Positions 59,876-64,000 of a DNA stretch of 64,000 nucleotides are shown one piece after another. The notes below the pieces were generated by a model. The model was given only the letters and a program-made list of their open reading frames with translations, did not search any database and was not told where the DNA came from. Within the stretch, counting starts at the first letter, position 1; every line of letters starts with the position of its first letter. The DNA comes from Thelephora terrestris (Eukaryota; Basidiomycota; Agaricomycetes; Thelephorales; Thelephoraceae): the NCBI GenBank assembly GCA_015956445.1, contig WIUZ02000010.1, forward strand, positions 1,302,001 to 1,366,000, given 5' to 3'. The position numbers and the translations under genes were made by a program.

Positions 59876-62025
59876 TTACTTTTTCGAACCGGGGGCAGGA
59901 TAGTCGAAATGGACCCCGAATCTTCCGGAAGGGCTCAAAAATGCACCCATCCCCTTATGAACCTCGACTTGGATATCATTGCACGGGTTATTTTCACCAT
60001 CGATCGCGAGAACGCCTGTCCCGGAGGCTTTGATACGATATGCATGAACTTTGAAGAAGTGTTGCTGGGAGGGAAGAAAAGAGAGGGTTAATTCGGTTGG
60101 TCCCCTCGATTTGGGGGAAACATTCATCGACTCACCGTGTTTGACCAATATTGGCCACCCTGAGGAGCTATCCCCATTCCGCCCAGCAAACTCATCACGG
60201 AAGCCGTTTCTTGGACCGCGATGTCTATCAAACCATCGCTGGGTAGGGCCAACGGCCACTGAAGCAGGTCTCTGATAGAACACGAGGCTCAGGGGACGAT
60301 TCGCTGCGAATAAACCAGAGAGAACACTTACCGGCCCACGTACGGTATCAACCCGCTGTAAAAGTACAAAGTCGGTACATCGAAATCTTCCCATCCGTCG
60401 GTTTCTGCCTCAGAATATCTCAACGGTGGGAGCTTCTCAGACGGGAGTAAGTCGTCCCAGCAGGTCTCCACGTCGTCATCCTGCTTATGCCAGGCGGCCT
60501 GATAAGTCTCATGCATCTCGTGCTTGTCCCGCTCCGAGACCTTGAGGGAGATTCTTATCGGGTATGGTCGCTGTCGAATGACTACGAAACGGAGGGGTAT
60601 GAGGCCGAGGTATTGTACTACGAGTGGGGTGGGTGGACTCACTTCCGCGCAGGAACCCGTAGATGAATCGCGTGTCGCCCATCCACCGCAGGTGCTCCGT
60701 GCCAATGTCTATATCTGCCATGAGGCCGATTGCCACAGACATGTATGAGATTGTCCGTCGACCGTCCTGAGTGACGGAACAAAGGTCCGAACGCATGTAC
60801 TTCCCCTTGAGCACGTTCAAGGTGGCCAAAGTTGGGTCAAAACCATCCTAGGGAGAACAGAGGATGTCGGAATGGATAACAAAACGTACGAAGCATAGGA
60901 CGTTACCTCGAGCCCCAACAAGCTGAGGCAACACCCGTTTCCCGAGCCTGTCGGCACGGGGGCGAGGGGGATGGCGAACGCTGCGCGGGGATTCTCGTGT
61001 TCCGCAAATCCGTTGAAAATCTCGTGGGAAAGACCATCGCCAGAGGCGACAACTATTGCATCGTAGTCCAAGGAGATCTCCCTTGCGACCTCCACCGCGT
61101 GTTTCCTGTGCGTGGTGACTGCGGGTGATGGGGATGAGCCAAAACATTTCTTTCCGCATTTTCTGAACATACTGACAGGTTATGTCCAGGAAGCATTTGC
61201 CGTGGTCTAGAATGGGCTTTACAATTTGATTGAACAACTCCACGCTCTTGCCCTACAAGTTTTCGATGGTGTGTCGTGGTCAGATGAGCATGCCGGACGA
61301 ATGGATCGCTAGTGCCTCACCTTTCCGGAGAAGGGGTTGACGAACACTTTCAGTTTTTTGTTCCGCTTGATGTCTGGTATACTCGAGGTTAAATTCCTGC
61401 ACTAAGGACCTTGTTGTCTCGAAAACCGCACCTTTGTACGCGGCATTCAGCAAGTCTTCCACCCATTCCGCAGCTTCCGCCTCCGTACTCCCATGTAACG
61501 TAGCCTTGATGCACACTGACCGCGCCTTCTCCTTCTTTTCAACGAACGACACTGTCAACGTAGCTCCCGATACTTCAGCCCAAATGATATGATAGAGGGT
61601 CGTGGCATGCTTCCGTTTGCCCGCTGTCCATGCGTCACCTCAGTTTCGGCGGAGAACCGAGGACTTTGAACATCCGACGAACCTTTTCCATCGGGTTTGG
61701 TAGATGTGACCGTGAAAGCAATTTCGGAAAAAGCGAGGGTGAGAACCTCGGAGCCTTGACGAACGGTTAGCTTGCGTTTGGTATTCGACTCCGCTTCCGG
61801 GGCAAGTGGAGCGTAGGAAGGACGAATGCTGAAGCAGTTGCATGTTGCGTCGTGCGTGCCGTCGGTCATCGGTATCGTAGGTTCGGATTTAGGCTCGGAA
61901 GGAGTGAAGAATGCGGCGAGCCGCGAGAGGCTCTCGGCGTCTGAGCGGGGCAACAAAGTGAAACGCCCAAGTCCGTCAACCTCCGCCGAATGAGCTCGAT
62001 TCACGCGAACTCCATCCGTTGGCAT
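59876..62025 (-). CDS. LCB4: sphingoid long-chain-base kinase (diacylglycerol-kinase fold)
   Basis: These enzymes phosphorylate sphingosine or phytosphingosine. Exons in order: KLTVRQGSEVLTLAFSEI, HIIWAEVSGATLTVSF, KLKVFVNPFSGK then GKSVELFNQIVKPIL, then the nucleotide-binding core DAIVVASGDGLSHEIFNGF (SGDGL.HE signature, about 61060) and PTGSGNG, then DGFDPTLATLNVLKG, DLCSVTQDG, SVAIGLMADIDIGTEHLRWMG, IIRQRPYPIRISLK, DLLQWPLALPSDGLIDIA, and the conserved C-terminus VEVHKGMGAFLSPSGRFG (stop 59876). The start is uncertain: Met at 62025 or at 61869. About seven introns. The symbol follows the yeast gene; LCB4 and LCB5 cannot be separated here. Confidence 0.9.
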
Positions 62026-62402
62026 CTGGTTTGCGGACGTTGAATACGTCCCATCCCACTTCGACGAGGATGGGGACCAAGCGAAGAAGCAGATCGAAAT
62101 CAATTCTTTTGCTACCTAGGGCTGAGAACGCGTAGCTAGAGGTAGCCATGCCAAGGGAACTCTGTGCTACTCCATGATGCTTCTGGATGATTATTATCGG
62201 AAGCGCGAGTACATTCGAGCTGTGAAAAGTGGCCCAATGGACACTTTCAACGTATATACAATCAGCCATAGGAGTAGAAACACGGAACTTCGCCGTTTTC
62301 AAACATTAGTGGAAGTAACTCCGGGGATGTGTTGAGTGGTGACCGGTGACGGAGGATACGCTTCGGAGGAAGGGGGTGTTGTAACTTGTGGCTAGGTGAC
62401 CA

Positions 62403-63250
62403 TTAGGGGCACCCCACAAACATTGGTTTCCTGGTCTGGGTGGCAGCTTTGATCTTATCGAGGTACTCTTCGAAGCAATGGGGCTCATCCAACCGATGTA
62501 CGTCTATCAACACCGCCCATTCAGGTTGTGGGTTTGAGCCGAGCCTCCAAGTGTGACGAGTTTCAATTTCAATCCTGTAATTTTCCAGGGGGTCGACCAG
62601 GATACGTGGGTGCATTTGAGCCCGAGGCGTAGACGTCGGGGGTATCACTTGACCGACGCGGGTGCGTTTGTAAACCAATGAGTATGGCTGGCTTTGGCCG
62701 ACTGCTTCGTGACGCTATATCAGCCTTTCGCGGCAACATTCAACGTCCCACAGCGTTCTGCCCAGTAATTGTTATGGTTCCGAGACTCGCACCTGACCTC
62801 CGTCCAGCCGCCATCTCTCCACATCGTTTTGGTCACGAAAACCGTTTGTCTCGTTCTGTGTTTTCGCTTGCTCTTTCGGACTACCTTCTAAGTACCAGTT
62901 GACACGCTGAACATCTCCAAACCTTGGGCCGAGTCGGCGGCAACGATCCGAACGCGACGGTATTGAATACCGGAGGCAGTGGATTCGATGACAGAGAGGC
63001 ATCCGAGGTCCGAGTTGTAGTGTTCGATGTACGTGCCTCAATTGCTTTGCGAAACGCGGTTCCACCCTGGGATAGTTACAGGGACCCACTCCATCCCCCT
63101 TGAAACCTTCGGGTTACTGACCCGAATTACTCGACACACTGCTTGACAACGCGAAGTACGAGCGTCGGGCCTTTTGAGGCCACGACGCGCCTGTGCCTGT
63201 GGTTTGGGCTTCTCTCTTTTGGCAAAAATTACCTGGACGGTCAAGTAGCT
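62403..63250 (-). CDS. hypothetical multi-exon protein
   Basis: Unrecognised. One exon-like stretch (about 63030-62895) reads YIEHYNSDLGCLSVIESTASG and RRVRIVAADSAQGLEMFSV, ending at a GTACTT donor. Another (62640-62403) reads PRILVDPLENYRIEIETRHT, WAVLIDVHRLDEP and ends MFVGCP. Codon-like composition and regular hydrophobic spacing suggest coding, but the exons between and the start are not resolved. It lies upstream of the LCB kinase on the same strand. Confidence 0.35.
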
Positions 63251-64000
63251 CAGCCGTGTAGAGGCACGCACGGGGGGTGTATTTCAATAAATGTGCGAAG
63301 TCTGCAAACGGGTGAGAACATCAGCGGTGTGAAAATCTCACACACCAAGACTCAGTTTTTCGGAGGATTGGTGGTCCGTGAGAAACTCAGGCGAGTTTAT
63401 GTCCAACTGCTATCCTCACGACCATAAGGTCCGGGAGGGGGGTCTTGCTCTTTTGTTCGATCAAAAGTTGGTTGTAGGGCCCGTCGATATTTGAAATCGG
63501 TTTTACCCACGGTCCTTTTCCGGCTTGGTACTTTGTGGCCCGAAATGAATGCCGGCCGTCTACCGTGCTGTGTGTCGGTGTGTGGGCGATCTTTCTTCTG
63601 TTACAACTGCTTGGGTCTCTGGTGCGGTTCACCCTTGTGTGATAGATTTCTGCTGCCATACAGCGCGCCGGACGAATGAGATACACCATCGTCTCAAATT
63701 CTTTCTTGTTCTTCCTCGGCAATACCCGAGTTCGCGAATGGCAGAGGCAATTTGATACAGTTATTCGGTTCTCCCGGTTGTAGCGCTACCGAGGTGCCAC
63801 AAACGTCGGCACCTCCGATGAGGATTCGCATCGCGCCCGCCCCCGTTGACTCTCTCGAGCTTTTCTCTCCCCTTATATCTTTCTTTCGTGTCACGAGTGT
63901 GCCACCTATCGCCATTTCAGATCCTGCAGGTACGTCGCTCTGCCCACTCCGATTTTAGGGCTAAGTTTCCCCATTAGCCAATTTCACGGATCTTCCCAAG
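63251..64000. other. right edge, no gene assigned
   Basis: Short frames overlap on both strands (63915-63694 minus, 63752-63958 plus). A gene may continue beyond the window, but nothing here can be supported. Confidence 0.35.

Overview
The window is nuclear DNA of a filamentous basidiomycete, most likely an agaricomycete. Genes are cut by many short GT..AG introns (roughly 45-70 bp), so open frames alone look fragmentary. Three families point to mushroom-forming fungi: a DUF6535 membrane protein, an NB-ARC/TPR STAND protein with an agaricomycete-style N-terminus, and clustered microsomal cytochrome P450s. All gene models here come from reading splice sites and protein motifs by eye; no search was run.

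Left part (1-33 kb) is gene-dense. Translin (902-1892, minus) and the RNA/DNA helicase SEN1 (2097-8490, plus) diverge from a 204-bp gap. SEN1 converges on the DEAH rRNA helicase DHR1/ECM16 (8624-13049, minus). Then three intact P450 paralogues, all on plus (14862-17047, 23594-25794, 30763-32957), alternate with unrelated genes: the repair ATPase RAD50 (17699-22839, plus) and the STAND protein (26632-29530, minus). P450 copy 2 looks like a mosaic of copies 1 and 3.

Middle part (34-47.3 kb) is a nest of insertions bounded by 5'-TG...CA-3'. Three have near certain borders: 44224-46442 with target-site duplication GAACT, 42334-46862 with CTCAG, and 35539-38471 with AACTT. They are 2.2-2.9 kb net of nested insertions and carry their own spliced or TATA-driven genes. 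None of those genes resembles gag, pol, integrase or a transposase. One type (here AB) carries two divergent genes from a TATA-flanked promoter; a second type (here D) carries a coiled-coil gene family. One AB copy landed inside gene B of another AB copy in inverted orientation. This is the candidate undescribed system: gene-bearing TG/CA elements, either giant coding solo LTRs or non-autonomous cargo elements moved in trans by a retroviral-type integrase.

Right part (48-64 kb) returns to host genes, all on minus: heme oxygenase (48353-49473), a CCCH zinc-finger protein (about 51138-52442), a DUF6535 membrane protein (55320-58472), a sphingoid long-chain-base kinase (59876 to about 62025), and weaker hypothetical genes near 53.5-54 kb and 62.4-63.2 kb. 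No tRNA, rRNA or CRISPR was recognised.
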